Positions 6,721 through 15,440 of a DNA stretch of 40,432 nt are shown here, in pieces. The translations under genes and the position numbers were made by a program. Source of the stretch: Acidimicrobiia bacterium (GTDB lineage Bacteria > Actinomycetota > Acidimicrobiia > Acidimicrobiales > JANYDT01); assembly GCA_025359845.1 (NCBI GenBank), contig JANYDT010000039.1, forward strand, positions 1 through 40,432, read 5' to 3'. A model generated the notes under the pieces. It made no database searches and had not been told where the DNA came from. It was given only the letters and a program-made list of their open reading frames with translations. Position 1 is the first letter of the stretch. Every line of letters begins with the position of its first letter.

Positions 6721-8719
6721 GGCCGGGCGCCGACGGCCCACCTTGGTCACGACCATGGCCGTCGCCATGGGCGGTCGACTGATCGTGGGCGTCGCGCAGC
6801 ACCGCTCCAGGATCGATGCCCTTCTGGCGCACCAACTCGATATGAGACTCGGCCTCGGATGAATTGATGTTGTACGGAACACTGGTGACGACAATGCCTT
6901 CGCGCGACAGCAGTGCACTCTTCAACCGCATTGCCGTCTGATTGTGGAGCGCTTGATGGTGCCATTTGCCCACAACGAACTCGGGGATGACGATGGTAAT
7001 GGTGTCGTTGTCCCATCGGGCGTCGAGCTCATCAAGGTAGGCCGTGAGCGGCCGCACGAGCTGTCGATAAGGCGAATGAACGATCTCGAGCGGAATCTTC
7101 ACGTTGAACAGCTCCCACTGACGTTCCATATTCACTCGCTCTTCGTCGTCGCTCGCCACGAACACGGCCACGATATGTTGTGGTCGCAACGACTGCGCGT
7201 AGGCCAGCGACTTCAGCACACCCCGGTGAATCCGGCCGACCAACACGACAACGGTGTGGGTGATGGGTGGCGACGACACCATGTCGGGGGCCACGGTGAG
7301 GGCCGCTCCAACCCGTGAATAGTGCCGCTTGATCAAGACGAATTGACTCATCAAGATCGGCACGATCACCAGCGGGACCCACGCGCCCTGGGTGAACTTC
7401 GAAATGGCGACGATGAGCAACACGATGAACGTCGCCACGCAGCCCACGCCGTTGATGACCGAACTGACCTTCCAATTCTTTTCCTTGAGCCGGAAGTGAT
7501 GGACGACCATGCCCGCTTGGCTGAGCGTGAATGCCGTGAACACCCCGACGGCATAGAGCGGGATGAGAGCGTTCGTCTCGCCTCGAAACAGGATCAACAG
7601 GGCGGACGCGGCCATTGACAAGAAGATCACCCCGTTGGAGAACACCAGCCGGTCACCTCGATTGGCAAATTGGCGATGCAGATACCCGTCCTTGGCAATC
7701 AATTGGGCCAGCCGAGGGAAGTCGGCGTAGGCCGTATTTGCGGCCAGCGTGAGGATCGCGGCGGTAGCCCCTTGCAGGACGAAGAACAAGATGTTGCCTC
7801 TACCGAACACCTGCTGACCCATTTGGGCCATGGCGGTGACCTCGTGGCTGGGGAAGGGATGGGTGAGATGGGCCAGCCACGCGGTTCCAAAGAACAAGGT
7901 GCCGAGGATCACGCCCATCCAGGTCATAGTGGCGGCCGCGTTCTTCGACTCGGGCCGCTGGAACGCGGGAACGCCGTTGGAGATTGCTTCGACTCCCGTC
8001 AGTGCCACCGCGCCCGATGAGAAACCCCGGAGGAGCAGGACCAAACCGAGCGAACCGCCCGACACCTTGAGGTCGTGGATAGCTTTGGCCGAGTCGAAGG
8101 AAACTGTCGAAATACCATTGCCGAAGACCACCTTCATGACCGCCAACGCGATCATGAAAGTCAACACCCCGATGTAGAGGTACACCGGCGGAGCAAAAAG
8201 TGCACCCGACTCTTTGAGGCCCCGCAAGTTGGCGAGCATCATCAACCCCACCAGTCCCAAGCACAATAGGACCCGGCCGTGGGCCAAGCTGTGGAGCGCC
8301 GGGATCGAGATGATGGCAGCCACGCCGGCCGAGATCGACACCGCCACGGTCAGCACGTAGTCGATCAGTAACGATGCGGCGGCCAGAATCGACGGATATT
8401 CCCCGAGGTTTTCTCGGCTCACGACGTAGGAACCGCCGCCAGAGGGATAGGCAAAAATCGTTTGGCGATACGAAATCACCACGATCACCAGCAACACGGC
8501 CACGACTATCGCGATCGGGATGAGTTTGTTGAGACCGAGAGCGAGGCTGGAGGAGCCCGCCGCGATCACAAACAGGATCTCCTCGGTGGCGTACGCCGTC
8601 GACGAAATGGCGTCGGAGCTGAAGACGGGAAGGCCGATCAGCTTGCCGATGCGCTGGTGATCCAAATCGGCCGACGCGATTGGCTTGCCCACCAGCAGTC
8701 TTTTCAACGTAGAGGCCAC
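6713..8719 (-). CDS. KimA-like APC-superfamily permease (probable K+ importer)
   Basis: This 668-residue protein starts at GTG with AAGGTGA about 8 nt upstream. The first ~450 residues carry about 12 hydrophobic segments. 'SSDAISSTAYATEEIL' near residue 34 and 'YPSGGGSYVVSRENLGEYPSILAAASLLIDYVLTVAVS' near residue 91 match the KimA/YdaO branch of the APC superfamily, proton-coupled potassium importers in Bacillus. The C-terminal ~190 residues form a soluble alpha/beta region ('THTVVVLVGRIHRGVLKSLAYAQSL...HIVAVFVA'), like the USP-type tail of KimA, where c-di-AMP acts. Mycobacterial Rv2690c occupies the same place beside ceoB and ceoC. The transported ion is inferred from family and context; an amino acid substrate is the main alternative. 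Confidence 0.85.
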   Translation of the reverse strand: MASTLKRLLVGKPIASADLDHQRIGKLIGLPVFSSDAISSTAYATEEILFVIAAGSSSLALGLNKLIPIAIVVAVLLVIVVISYRQTIFAYPSGGGSYVVSRENLGEYPSILAAASLLIDYVLTVAVSISAGVAAIISIPALHSLAHGRVLLCLGLVGLMMLANLRGLKESGALFAPPVYLYIGVLTFMIALAVMKVVFGNGISTVSFDSAKAIHDLKVSGGSLGLVLLLRGFSSGAVALTGVEAISNGVPAFQRPESKNAAATMTWMGVILGTLFFGTAWLAHLTHPFPSHEVTAMAQMGQQVFGRGNILFFVLQGATAAILTLAANTAYADFPRLAQLIAKDGYLHRQFANRGDRLVFSNGVIFLSMAASALLILFRGETNALIPLYAVGVFTAFTLSQAGMVVHHFRLKEKNWKVSSVINGVGCVATFIVLLIVAISKFTQGAWVPLVIVPILMSQFVLIKRHYSRVGAALTVAPDMVSSPPITHTVVVLVGRIHRGVLKSLAYAQSLRPQHIVAVFVASDDEERVNMERQWELFNVKIPLEIVHSPYRQLVRPLTAYLDELDARWDNDTITIVIPEFVVGKWHHQALHNQTAMRLKSALLSREGIVVTSVPYNINSSEAESHIELVRQKGIDPGAVLRDAHDQSTAHGDGHGRDQGGPSAPGHG

Positions 8720-8850
8720 GTCGGGTCACCTTACTGGGAGGCTGGTCCGAGTGTCGGCCCCGACCGGAACCCGGGCAATACCCGCGGCAACGGGATGCAC
8801 GACCACACCCCGAGTTTGCGGATCGACCAATCGTGGTGTGGACTACCACC

Positions 8851-9513
8851 ATGCACGTGATCGTCGTCGGGTGCGGTCGCGTCGGTTCGGGGCTCAGCTT
8901 CGCTCTGGAAACGGCCGGCCATACCGTGGCTCTCATCGACAAGTCGGCCAAAGCGTTTCGCCGCCTCGACCCGGCCTACGTCGGCGCGAAGTTGGTGGGC
9001 CTGGGGTTCGACCGAGATACCCTGGTCGAGGCCGGAGCCGAACGTGCCGATGCCTTTGCTTCGGTGACCAGCGGCGACAACTCGAACATCTTGTCGGCCC
9101 GAATCGCCAAAGAGACCTTCGAGATCGCGTCGGTGGTCGCTCGTATATATGACCCTCGCCGGGCCGAGATTTACCAGCGCCTGGGCATCAGCACCGTTGC
9201 CACCGTGGCCTGGACCACCGATCAGATCCTGCACCGCTTGCTTCCCGGGCGGCCTCCCATCTGGACCGACCAGTCGGGCAATCTCCGCCTCGTCGAACGA
9301 AACCTTCCGCTGTCGTGGGCTGGCCACCGCCTGAGCGATCTCAACGAAGGCGATCGCTTCCGTCTGGTGGCCGTTTCTCGGGCTGGACAAGCCCGTTTGG
9401 CGAGCCCCGAAGTGATCGGACAAGAAGGCGATGTACTGCATCTGATGATTCGATCCGATGCGGCCGCCGACGTCGAAGCTCGGCTGTCGAAAACCCCCCA
9501 GGGAGGTCACTAA
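8851..9513 (+). CDS. TrkA/CeoB-like RCK protein, first of pair
   Basis: The ORF is open from 8833, but the ATG at 8851 gives the usual N-terminus MHVIVVGCGRVGSGLSFALETAGHTVALID. This is an RCK_N Rossmann domain with GxGxxG and an acidic residue at the end of beta-2 for NAD(H) or nucleotide binding. The protein has about 220 residues: RCK_N to roughly 125, then a C-terminal TrkA_C domain ('GHRLSDLNEGDRFRLVAVSRAGQARL'). Such proteins sit on the cytosolic face of potassium channels and transporters and gate them. It is divergent from the KimA-like permease with a 131-bp gap, and its TAA overlaps the next start as TAATG. The neighbours correspond to mycobacterial Rv2690c-Rv2691(ceoB)-Rv2692(ceoC). 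Confidence 0.9.
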   Translation: MHVIVVGCGRVGSGLSFALETAGHTVALIDKSAKAFRRLDPAYVGAKLVGLGFDRDTLVEAGAERADAFASVTSGDNSNILSARIAKETFEIASVVARIYDPRRAEIYQRLGISTVATVAWTTDQILHRLLPGRPPIWTDQSGNLRLVERNLPLSWAGHRLSDLNEGDRFRLVAVSRAGQARLASPEVIGQEGDVLHLMIRSDAAADVEARLSKTPQGGH

Positions 9514-10172
9514 TGAAAGTCGCCATTGCCGGTGCCGGGAACGTCGGGACGTACATCGCCGCCGACCTCAAGGAAGCGGGCCACGAGGTGGTGCTCATCG
9601 AGCAAGATCTCGATTTGGTCGCCCGTCTCAAACCTGGCCTCGATGTCACGTGGGTCGCGGCGGACGCCTGCGAAGTCTCGACCCTGGCCCGCATCGGAAT
9701 CGAGACGTGCGACGTGATGGTGGCGGCGACCGGTGACGACGAAGACAATCTGGTTGTTTCTCTGCTGGCCAAGCAGGAGTTCGCCGTTCCTCGTGTCGTG
9801 GCGCGGGTGAACAATCCGAAAAACCACTGGTTGTTCAACGAATCATGGGGCGTCGACATCGCCGTTTCCACCCCTCACCTGCTCACCGCGCTGGTCGAAG
9901 AGGCCTTCTCTGTGGGATCTCTGGTGCGCCTTCTCCAGCTCGGCGACGGCGAGGCGCGACTCGTGGAAGTCACGCTGGCCCCGTCGTCGCCGGCCGCCGG
10001 CAAGACGCTCGCGCGCTTAGGAATTCCGCGCGACGCCAGCATCGTGGCCATCGTGCGCGATCGCCACGTCGAGGTGCCTCAGCCCGAAACGGTGCTCGCG
10101 GTCGGCGACGAGGTCATCGTGCTTTCCACCGGCGAGGTCGAACCGGAGATAAAGCGCTTGCTCATCGGCTGA
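9513..10172 (+). CDS. TrkA/CeoC-like RCK protein, second of pair
   Basis: The track ORF starts at 9315, but the real start is the ATG at 9513, inside TAATG and preceded by GGGAGGT at a good distance. The 219-residue protein reads MKVAIAGAGNVGTYIAADLKEAGHEVVLIEQD, an RCK_N domain with GxGxxG and a conserved acidic residue. It continues 'VMVAATGDDEDNLVVSLLAKQEFAVPRVVARVNNPKN', and the C-terminal TrkA_C domain ends 'VLAVGDEVIVLSTGEVEPEIKRLLIG'. It probably pairs with the preceding RCK protein as a hetero-oligomeric gating ring. No TrkH/TrkG/KtrB-type pore gene is in the window, so the partner may be the KimA-like permease next door or a pore encoded elsewhere. Confidence 0.92.
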   Translation: MKVAIAGAGNVGTYIAADLKEAGHEVVLIEQDLDLVARLKPGLDVTWVAADACEVSTLARIGIETCDVMVAATGDDEDNLVVSLLAKQEFAVPRVVARVNNPKNHWLFNESWGVDIAVSTPHLLTALVEEAFSVGSLVRLLQLGDGEARLVEVTLAPSSPAAGKTLARLGIPRDASIVAIVRDRHVEVPQPETVLAVGDEVIVLSTGEVEPEIKRLLIG

Positions 10173-10222
10173 CCCGCCCTTCGCCGCACGCCAGCGGACT
10201 GGATCAACATTGCTGGAGCCGA

Positions 10223-10618
10223 CTACAGCAGTTCGTACGAGGGGTTGTAGACCGTCAACCGCGGACTCATGCCTGACGGGGTCATGCGTCCGCTCACCAG
10301 CAAGCGCTTGCCCGGAGCAACACCGCCAATGCGCCGCCGCCCCGTCCACATCGCGATTATCGTCCCGGTGCCGTCAGAAATGGAGGCCTCCAGCCACGGC
10401 GATCCGTCCTTGGGGACGATACGCAGCGATTTGATCTCGCCCGCCACCGTTGAGTGTTCGCGGGGTCGCAGTTCGCCGATCGGGGTGCACCGAGTCTGGC
10501 CGGCGCAGAAGGTTCTGAGCTTCTCGGCGTCGATTGCGTCGATCGGGGTGGCAAGGCGTTCTCGCAGCTTTCGCAGCACGACCCAGTATGCAATCACAGG
10601 CTTTGGCTTCTTACCCAA
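10223..10618 (-). CDS. OB-fold nucleic acid-binding domain protein
   Basis: This protein of about 131 residues starts at TTG (10618); no better upstream start is visible. The N-terminal third is helical and basic. From about residue 50 it shows an OB-fold pattern: 'REHSTVAGEIKSLRIVPKDGSPWLEASISDGTGTIIAMWTGRRRIGGVAPGKRLLVSGRMT', ending 'LTVYNPSYELL'. The same architecture and the C-terminal 'YNP.YEL' occur in mycobacterial Rv2694c, which also lies beside the ceoBC potassium genes. The cellular role of that family is unknown. It converges on the second RCK gene and is divergent from the helicase gene with a 25-bp gap. Confidence 0.85.
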   Translation of the reverse strand: MGKKPKPVIAYWVVLRKLRERLATPIDAIDAEKLRTFCAGQTRCTPIGELRPREHSTVAGEIKSLRIVPKDGSPWLEASISDGTGTIIAMWTGRRRIGGVAPGKRLLVSGRMTPSGMSPRLTVYNPSYELL

Positions 10619-10630
10619 ACGGCTATGACC

Positions 10631-10636
10631 TAGTAT
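10631..10636 (+). promoter_or_regulatory. candidate -10 box, possibly leaderless mrfA start
   Basis: TAGTAT lies 7 bp before the ATG of the helicase gene, the spacing expected if transcription starts at or next to the ATG. No ribosome binding site is seen upstream of that ATG, which fits a leaderless transcript, common in actinobacteria. The -35 match 17 bp upstream (TTCTTA) is poor. Confidence 0.35.
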
Positions 10637-10643
10637 CGAACGT

Positions 10644-12878
10644 ATGATCCCTTCAGCTCGACCCGTTCGGGAGTTCGAAGGGCTTCTTACCGGGCTGGCG
10701 GCGGGCGGCGAACTCGTCCATCTTGAGATCGTGGCGGCTCGGACGGCTCGACACGCCCAATTGGCAACATCGGTCCCGTTTGACTTCGAGCTATATACCC
10801 ATCAGGCCTCGGCGATCGAGTTGGTCCGGTCAGGCCAATCGATAGTGGTGGCGACGGGCACCGCATCCGGCAAGTCGTTGTGCTACCAAGTGCCGATCGT
10901 CGAGTCGGTGAAGGCGGGTGGCACCGCCTTGCTGTTGTTCCCGACCAAGGCCCTGGCCCAAGATCAACTAAGGGCCGTGGGCGCCTACGACGGTGTTGTG
11001 CCCGTGACTTATGACGGGGACTCGACGGTCGAGGCGCGCACGTGGGCTCGGCGCCACGCTTCGGTGGTGCTCACCAATCCCGACATGCTGCACGCTGGCA
11101 TCCTGCCCTTTCATGGACGCTGGGGCACGTTCTTCCGGCGATTGCGCCACGTCGTCATCGACGAATTGCATGTCTACCGGGGCACCTTCGGCAGCCACGT
11201 CGCGCACGTGTTGCGCCGCCTCCGTCGGGTCTGCGCGCTGTACGGTTCGGCGCCCACGTTCATCTTGACCTCGGCGACCATCGGCGACCCGGGCGGGTTG
11301 GCGGCGACGCTGATCGGCTCGCCGGTAGAGACGGTGAGTGACGACGCATCGCCGGCCGGCGAGCGGGTCATGGCCGTGTGGCGGCCCCAGGCCAGCCGTG
11401 ACGGTAAGCCGGTCTCGGGCAACATGGCCTCGGCCGTTCTGCTCGCCGCGCTGGTGCGAGCCGGCCACCGCAGCATCGCGTTCACCCGCAGCCGACGAGC
11501 GGCGGAGTTGGTGGCGGCGGGCGCCAAACGCCACGTCGGAACGGCGTTGGCGGCGCGCATCCGTTCCTACCGGGGCGGCTATCTGGCCACCGAGCGGCGC
11601 GAGATCGAGGCGCAACTGTTCAACGGCGACTTGTTGGGGGTGTCGGCCACCAACGCGCTCGAGCTGGGCGTCGACATCGGCGGGCTCGACGCGTGCATCG
11701 TCAACGGCTTTCCCGGCACCGTGGCGTCGTTTCGCCAGCAAATCGGACGGTCCGGTCGCGGCGCGCAACGCAGCCTGGCCGTCCTGGTGGCCGGAGACGA
11801 TGCCCTCGACCAGTGGTACGCCACCCACCCCGATCAGCTGGTGACTCGGGCCCCCGAGCCGGTCGTCGTGAACATCGCCAACCCGTTCACCCTCGAACCC
11901 CACATCGGGTGCGCGGCGTACGAGATTCCACTCGTCCCGGCCGACGCCGGTATCTGGGAGCCTGACACGTTCGATGATTGCGTCGCGCAGATGGTGGCCG
12001 ACGACCAGCTGGTGCTGGTCAACGGACGGGCGGTGTGGGCCGGACGGGGGTCACCTTCATCGCGTGTCGGCCTTCGCACCGGAGGGGCCAACCGCGAAGT
12101 TCGAATCGTTGGCGCCAACGACGATCGTTTGCTGGGCACTGTCGACGCCGAACGGGCCCTGTCGTCGGTCCATGCGGGGGCGCTCTATCTCCACCAGGGC
12201 GAGCAATACCGGGTACTCACCCTCGATCTGCAAGATCGGGTGGCGTGGGTCGAACGCAGCGACGCCGATGAGTACACCCAAGCTCGAACGGTTGGCGATA
12301 TTCGCATTATTCACGCCGAAGCCGAGACGCTACTCGGGACCCTCTCGACCACCCTTGGACGAGTGGAGGTCCACGAACAGGTGGTGGGCTACGAGCGGCG
12401 GCGAGTGACGACGGGAGCCGTTCTAGGACGAGAGCCGCTCGATCTGCCGTCGTCGGTGCTCGCCACGCGAGCGTTCTGGTTTACGGTCGATGACCGGTTG
12501 CTCGAGCGCGCCGGAATGGACGGCCCGGGCGCGTTGCGTATCCCCGGCACGGTACACGCGGCCGAACACTCGGCCATCGGCATGCTCCCGTTGTTCACGA
12601 TTTGTGATCGCTGGGATGTAGGCGGGGTCTCGACCGCTCTCCACGAACAGACGGGGGCGGCAACGATCTTCATCTTCGACGCCTATCCCGGAGGAGCCGG
12701 CATCGCCGAATTGGGATACGCCAACGCCTCGGCCCTGCTGCGCGAAACGGCCGCCGCCATCGGGCGGTGCCCGTGCCGCGATGGGTGTCCGAGCTGTGTG
12801 CAGAGCCCGAAGTGCGGTAACGGCAACGACCCCCTCGACAAGGCCGGCGCCCTCACCCTGCTCGGTTTCATCACTTGA
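10644..12878 (+). CDS. MrfA-type DEAD/DEAH helicase with C-terminal zinc cluster
   Basis: This 744-residue superfamily 2 helicase resembles Bacillus MrfA/YprA, a DNA repair helicase, and the related actinobacterial Rv3649 type. Motifs in order: Walker A 'ATGTASGKS' near residue 70, Walker B 'DELH' near 173, motif III 'TSATIG' near 209, and 'VSATNALELGVDIGGLD' then motif VI 'QQIGRSGRGAQ' in the second RecA domain. The C-terminal DUF1998-like part ends with the four-cysteine cluster 'CPCRDGCPSCVQSPKC' at about 709-724, which should bind zinc. Length is normal. It would act on DNA in the cytosol, unwinding with ATP. MrfA usually works with the exonuclease MrfB, but no such gene is nearby. Confidence 0.92.
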   Translation: MIPSARPVREFEGLLTGLAAGGELVHLEIVAARTARHAQLATSVPFDFELYTHQASAIELVRSGQSIVVATGTASGKSLCYQVPIVESVKAGGTALLLFPTKALAQDQLRAVGAYDGVVPVTYDGDSTVEARTWARRHASVVLTNPDMLHAGILPFHGRWGTFFRRLRHVVIDELHVYRGTFGSHVAHVLRRLRRVCALYGSAPTFILTSATIGDPGGLAATLIGSPVETVSDDASPAGERVMAVWRPQASRDGKPVSGNMASAVLLAALVRAGHRSIAFTRSRRAAELVAAGAKRHVGTALAARIRSYRGGYLATERREIEAQLFNGDLLGVSATNALELGVDIGGLDACIVNGFPGTVASFRQQIGRSGRGAQRSLAVLVAGDDALDQWYATHPDQLVTRAPEPVVVNIANPFTLEPHIGCAAYEIPLVPADAGIWEPDTFDDCVAQMVADDQLVLVNGRAVWAGRGSPSSRVGLRTGGANREVRIVGANDDRLLGTVDAERALSSVHAGALYLHQGEQYRVLTLDLQDRVAWVERSDADEYTQARTVGDIRIIHAEAETLLGTLSTTLGRVEVHEQVVGYERRRVTTGAVLGREPLDLPSSVLATRAFWFTVDDRLLERAGMDGPGALRIPGTVHAAEHSAIGMLPLFTICDRWDVGGVSTALHEQTGAATIFIFDAYPGGAGIAELGYANASALLRETAAAIGRCPCRDGCPSCVQSPKCGNGNDPLDKAGALTLLGFIT

Positions 12879-13018
12879 GCCAACCCGCCCCAGTCCTCGT
12901 TGTCTCCTGGTGCAGGATGGGCTGGTCGGTCAGAGCCGCGGCCCAGAAGGGGTCCGCGAGGGGCCTGTCACATGGTGGTCTGAGGGCCCTGCGCCACCGC
13001 GAGCTGGTCCTACAAGGT

Positions 13019-13783
13019 TCAGGCGAGGTGGGCCGCCAGGAAGTCCGTGGTGCGGGCCCAAGCCGCCGCCGCGGGCACCGGTTGGCTGAAGTGCGAGAAG
13101 GAGTTGTCGAAAGCGTGGCCCCCGCCCGGTTGAACCATGAGCTCGACGTTGCCGATGCTGGCGATGGCGGCCCCGATTCGGGCCACCTGCTCGTTGGGGA
13201 TGAAGGCGTCAGTGTCGCCGAAGTGAAGCAACAACGGGCACGTCACGTTCGCGACATCGCCTATCGCGTCAGCCACCCCCGACCCGTAATAAGACACTGC
13301 GACATCAGGATCGAGGTGAACGGCCGTGAGATATGCGAACGTGCCTCCGAAACAGAAACCCACGACGCCGCTACGCCCGTCACACTCGGGAAGCGATCGC
13401 ATGTGATCCAGCGTTGCGCTCAAGTCCGCGACCCCTTGCGGGCCGTCGAAACGCATCGCCAAGGCGATTCCGGTCTGGAGCTCGGCGTCGTCTTGTTTTT
13501 CGAGGCGGACGCCCGGCTCCAGGCGGTGGAACATGTCAGGTGCGATCGCCAAATACCCCATTCGACCTAAACGATCACAGACGTCGCGAATGTAGGAATT
13601 GACGCCGAAAATCTCTTGGATCACGATCACACCAGGTCGAGTGTTGTCGCCGGCCGGCACTGCGACGTGGGCTGCGAAGCCGACCCCATCGGACGCCGTG
13701 ATCGTCTCGTTGCGGGTGAGGATTTCGACGCTCGGGCTGGTCACGCTCCCGACGCTACTTGCCCTTGCTGGGGCCGGCCTCAA
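13019..13783 (-). CDS. dienelactone hydrolase family protein
   Basis: This alpha/beta hydrolase has up to 254 residues. The track start is a TTG at 13783; a GTG at 13744 (VTSPSVEILTRNE) is an equally plausible start, and neither has a decisive ribosome binding site. 'GVIVIQEIFGVNSYIRDVCDRLGRMGYLAIAPDMF' is typical of the dienelactone hydrolase N-terminus. The nucleophile is the cysteine in 'VGFCFGG' near residue 143, and the histidine is in 'GGGHAFDN' near 224. The 'FGDTDAFIPNE' segment carries the Asp. Classical members hydrolyse dienelactone in chloroaromatic breakdown, but many homologs have other ester substrates. It lies directly after the Tad locus (tadE stop 13787) on the same strand and may be a read-through gene. 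Confidence 0.9.
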   Translation of the reverse strand: MRPAPARASSVGSVTSPSVEILTRNETITASDGVGFAAHVAVPAGDNTRPGVIVIQEIFGVNSYIRDVCDRLGRMGYLAIAPDMFHRLEPGVRLEKQDDAELQTGIALAMRFDGPQGVADLSATLDHMRSLPECDGRSGVVGFCFGGTFAYLTAVHLDPDVAVSYYGSGVADAIGDVANVTCPLLLHFGDTDAFIPNEQVARIGAAIASIGNVELMVQPGGGHAFDNSFSHFSQPVPAAAAWARTTDFLAAHLA

Positions 13784-13786
13784 AGG

Positions 13787-14260
13787 TCACGGATCATCGC
13801 CCTCCACCCTCATAGTGGCCGAGGCCTCCAGCACGAGATGGGACGTCAAGATGCCGAGCACGGGTATACGCCCCGGCTCGCGGTAGCGGACCGTGGCTGT
13901 GACTCGACTGCCAACACCCGCCCGTCCACGAAGTTCAACTGTCATGTCGTCGAGTCCTCCGCTTGACCGCGCCGCCGCGACTGCGGCGGCGGGGGCCGGA
14001 TCGACGGCGGCAACCCGCGCCGCTTCACGCGCCGCGTGCACCACCATGATCTGATCGCGAGCGACCAACCCGGCTTCGATGAGCACCAAGAGGAGCCCGC
14101 ACGCCAACGGAAGGACGAGGGCCAACTCGACGACCGCCTGACCGTGCTGTCGCCGAGATCGGCGCCGAAACCGAGGAGGTGGGGCCAGGGCCCGACCCCC
14201 GGGCCGGGTCGAGGTACGCCGGTTGGCACCCGTTCGCGTCCCTCGACCCGGCCCCTTCAT
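13787..14260 (-). CDS. tadE: TadE-like minor pilin
   Basis: This protein of about 157 residues has an Arg-rich N-terminal leader that ends in 'RQHGQAVVELALVLPLACGLLLVLIEAGLVARDQIMVV', the TadE signature. The prepilin cleavage site is after Gly with Glu at position +5, then a single hydrophobic helix. The remainder is a short extracellular part with 'AAREAARVAAVDP' and 'VTATVRYREPGRIPVLG'. It is the last gene of the Tad locus, 36 bp after flp, and would be a pseudopilin in the envelope. Cleavage needs a TadV-type peptidase, which is not encoded here. The leader of about 40 residues is long, so the true start could be internal. Confidence 0.85.
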   Translation of the reverse strand: MKGPGRGTRTGANRRTSTRPGGRALAPPPRFRRRSRRQHGQAVVELALVLPLACGLLLVLIEAGLVARDQIMVVHAAREAARVAAVDPAPAAAVAAARSSGGLDDMTVELRGRAGVGSRVTATVRYREPGRIPVLGILTSHLVLEASATMRVEGDDP

Positions 14261-14296
14261 CGGGGCCTCATGGGGCGAAAGCCTCGGCCGGCGCCG

Positions 14297-14509
14297 TCAT
14301 TTGGCCTTGCCTTTGGCCAAGTTCATCATCGAGTCGAACAGGTCACCGATCGCGCCGGTCTTGCTGGCCCAGGCGATGGCGAGGCTGCCGATGACCGCCG
14401 CAACCAAGATGACGAAGGCGTATTCGACCGAGGACTGTCCGTCTTCGGTCGGGGGTTGGGGAAGGGACGCGCGTTGACGCGCGGCAAGGTAACTCAGGAG
14501 TACGAACAT
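14297..14509 (-). CDS. flp: Flp-type major pilin candidate
   Basis: This is a 70-residue protein starting at ATG 14509 with GGAAGAG upstream. The cleavage motif 'DGQSSVEYAFVILVAAVIGSLAIAW' has Gly before the cut, Glu at +5 and Tyr at +6, as in Flp prepilins, and is followed by one hydrophobic helix. The end 'SMMNLAKGKAK' is short and basic. Size, motif and location between tadC and tadE support a structural pilin, or the related DUF4244 proteins common in actinobacterial Tad loci. The leader of about 23 residues is longer than usual for flp1. Processed pilin would be about 46 residues. Confidence 0.85.
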   Translation of the reverse strand: MFVLLSYLAARQRASLPQPPTEDGQSSVEYAFVILVAAVIGSLAIAWASKTGAIGDLFDSMMNLAKGKAK

Positions 14510-14564
14510 GACTCTTCCGTTCGAAGGTTGAGGGAAACGGCCCCGCTGAGCGCGGCCGCCATGA

Positions 14565-15440
14565 TCAGAGGCGCAGCGACCTCAGGCCGCTGGCGAGAAG
14601 GGGCGCCACAGTGAGCAGCGCGAACGCCGGAAGAACACAGGAGATGAGCGGAAAGAGAAGTTTGATAGGAAGTCGCCGAGCAGCCGCTTCCGCCTGTTGT
14701 CGACGAGCGACGCGGGCATCGGTAGCCAAGCGAAGCAGCGGTTCAAGCAGCGCGGTTCCATAGCGGTCCGCCGATCCGAGAACCTGGACGAGCGGCCGAA
14801 CGCTCTCGAACGGTTCTTCGGCGCGGCCAAGCAACACCGGAAGTTCATCGAGCGCGTCGGCGAGCCTGACCCCGACGCCGTAGTTGGCGAGGACTGCGCC
14901 CATCGCGTCAGCGATGGGGCCCTGGGTTCGATGCTGAACGTGACGCAACGCTAGTAGTGGGTTGCACCCGGCCTCGACGGCGAGGGCGACGAGTTCAATG
15001 AAATCGGGAAGTTCGCGTTCGACGCGGGCCCGATGCAGGACACGTCGACGCCGTCGCCTGAGGATCGGACGGGCCAGACCGAGGAGAAGGATGATGACAC
15101 CGATCGGAGGTGAGGCCAGTCCCAAAGCGGCGGCGATCACGATCGGCACCCCGATCGAAGGGACCCACCCAGCGAGTCGTGTTTTTGAGCCCAACGCAAC
15201 CAGCGGCCTTGGCCCACGGCCCGGGGCCAGCGCCACGCTCGACCCCAGGCCGTGCGCCAAAACGCTTCTTACGGGCCTACGGCTCACGAGCCGCCGTCGG
15301 ACGACAGCCGTTCGCCGCCCCGCATACATGGCGAAGACCGCGCCGAGGGTGGCAACGGAGACGACCACGCACGAACGAAGCCGACCTGAGAACCCGGGTG
15401 GGCCCGTGACAGCCGTTGCCACGATCAGCCACCCGCTCAT
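14565..15440 (-). CDS. tadC: TadC-like type II secretion F-domain membrane protein
   Basis: The ATG at 15440 overlaps the tadB stop as ATGA, giving 291 residues; the longer track ORF overlaps tadB and is not preferred. Membrane segments flank a cytosolic T2SF domain: 'RVERELPDFIELVALAVEAGCNPLLALRHVQ' and 'LADALDELPVLLGRAEEPFESVRPLVQVLGSADRYGTALLEPLLRLATDARVARRQQAEAAARRLPIKLLFPLISCVLPAFALLTVAPLL'. This matches TadC, which with TadB forms the inner-membrane platform for pilus assembly driven by TadA. The N-terminal 100 residues are less conserved and basic between hydrophobic parts. Confidence 0.88.
   Translation of the reverse strand: MSGWLIVATAVTGPPGFSGRLRSCVVVSVATLGAVFAMYAGRRTAVVRRRLVSRRPVRSVLAHGLGSSVALAPGRGPRPLVALGSKTRLAGWVPSIGVPIVIAAALGLASPPIGVIILLLGLARPILRRRRRRVLHRARVERELPDFIELVALAVEAGCNPLLALRHVQHRTQGPIADAMGAVLANYGVGVRLADALDELPVLLGRAEEPFESVRPLVQVLGSADRYGTALLEPLLRLATDARVARRQQAEAAARRLPIKLLFPLISCVLPAFALLTVAPLLASGLRSLRL

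Noticed and set aside
8720-8850. Possible c-di-AMP (ydaO) riboswitch before the KimA-like gene
   Set aside because: I could not find the conserved ydaO riboswitch blocks in the 131-bp divergent gap, so it is not claimed.
12875-13570. 231-residue plus-strand ORF after the helicase
   Set aside because: It overlaps the dienelactone hydrolase gene in antisense and shows no domain.
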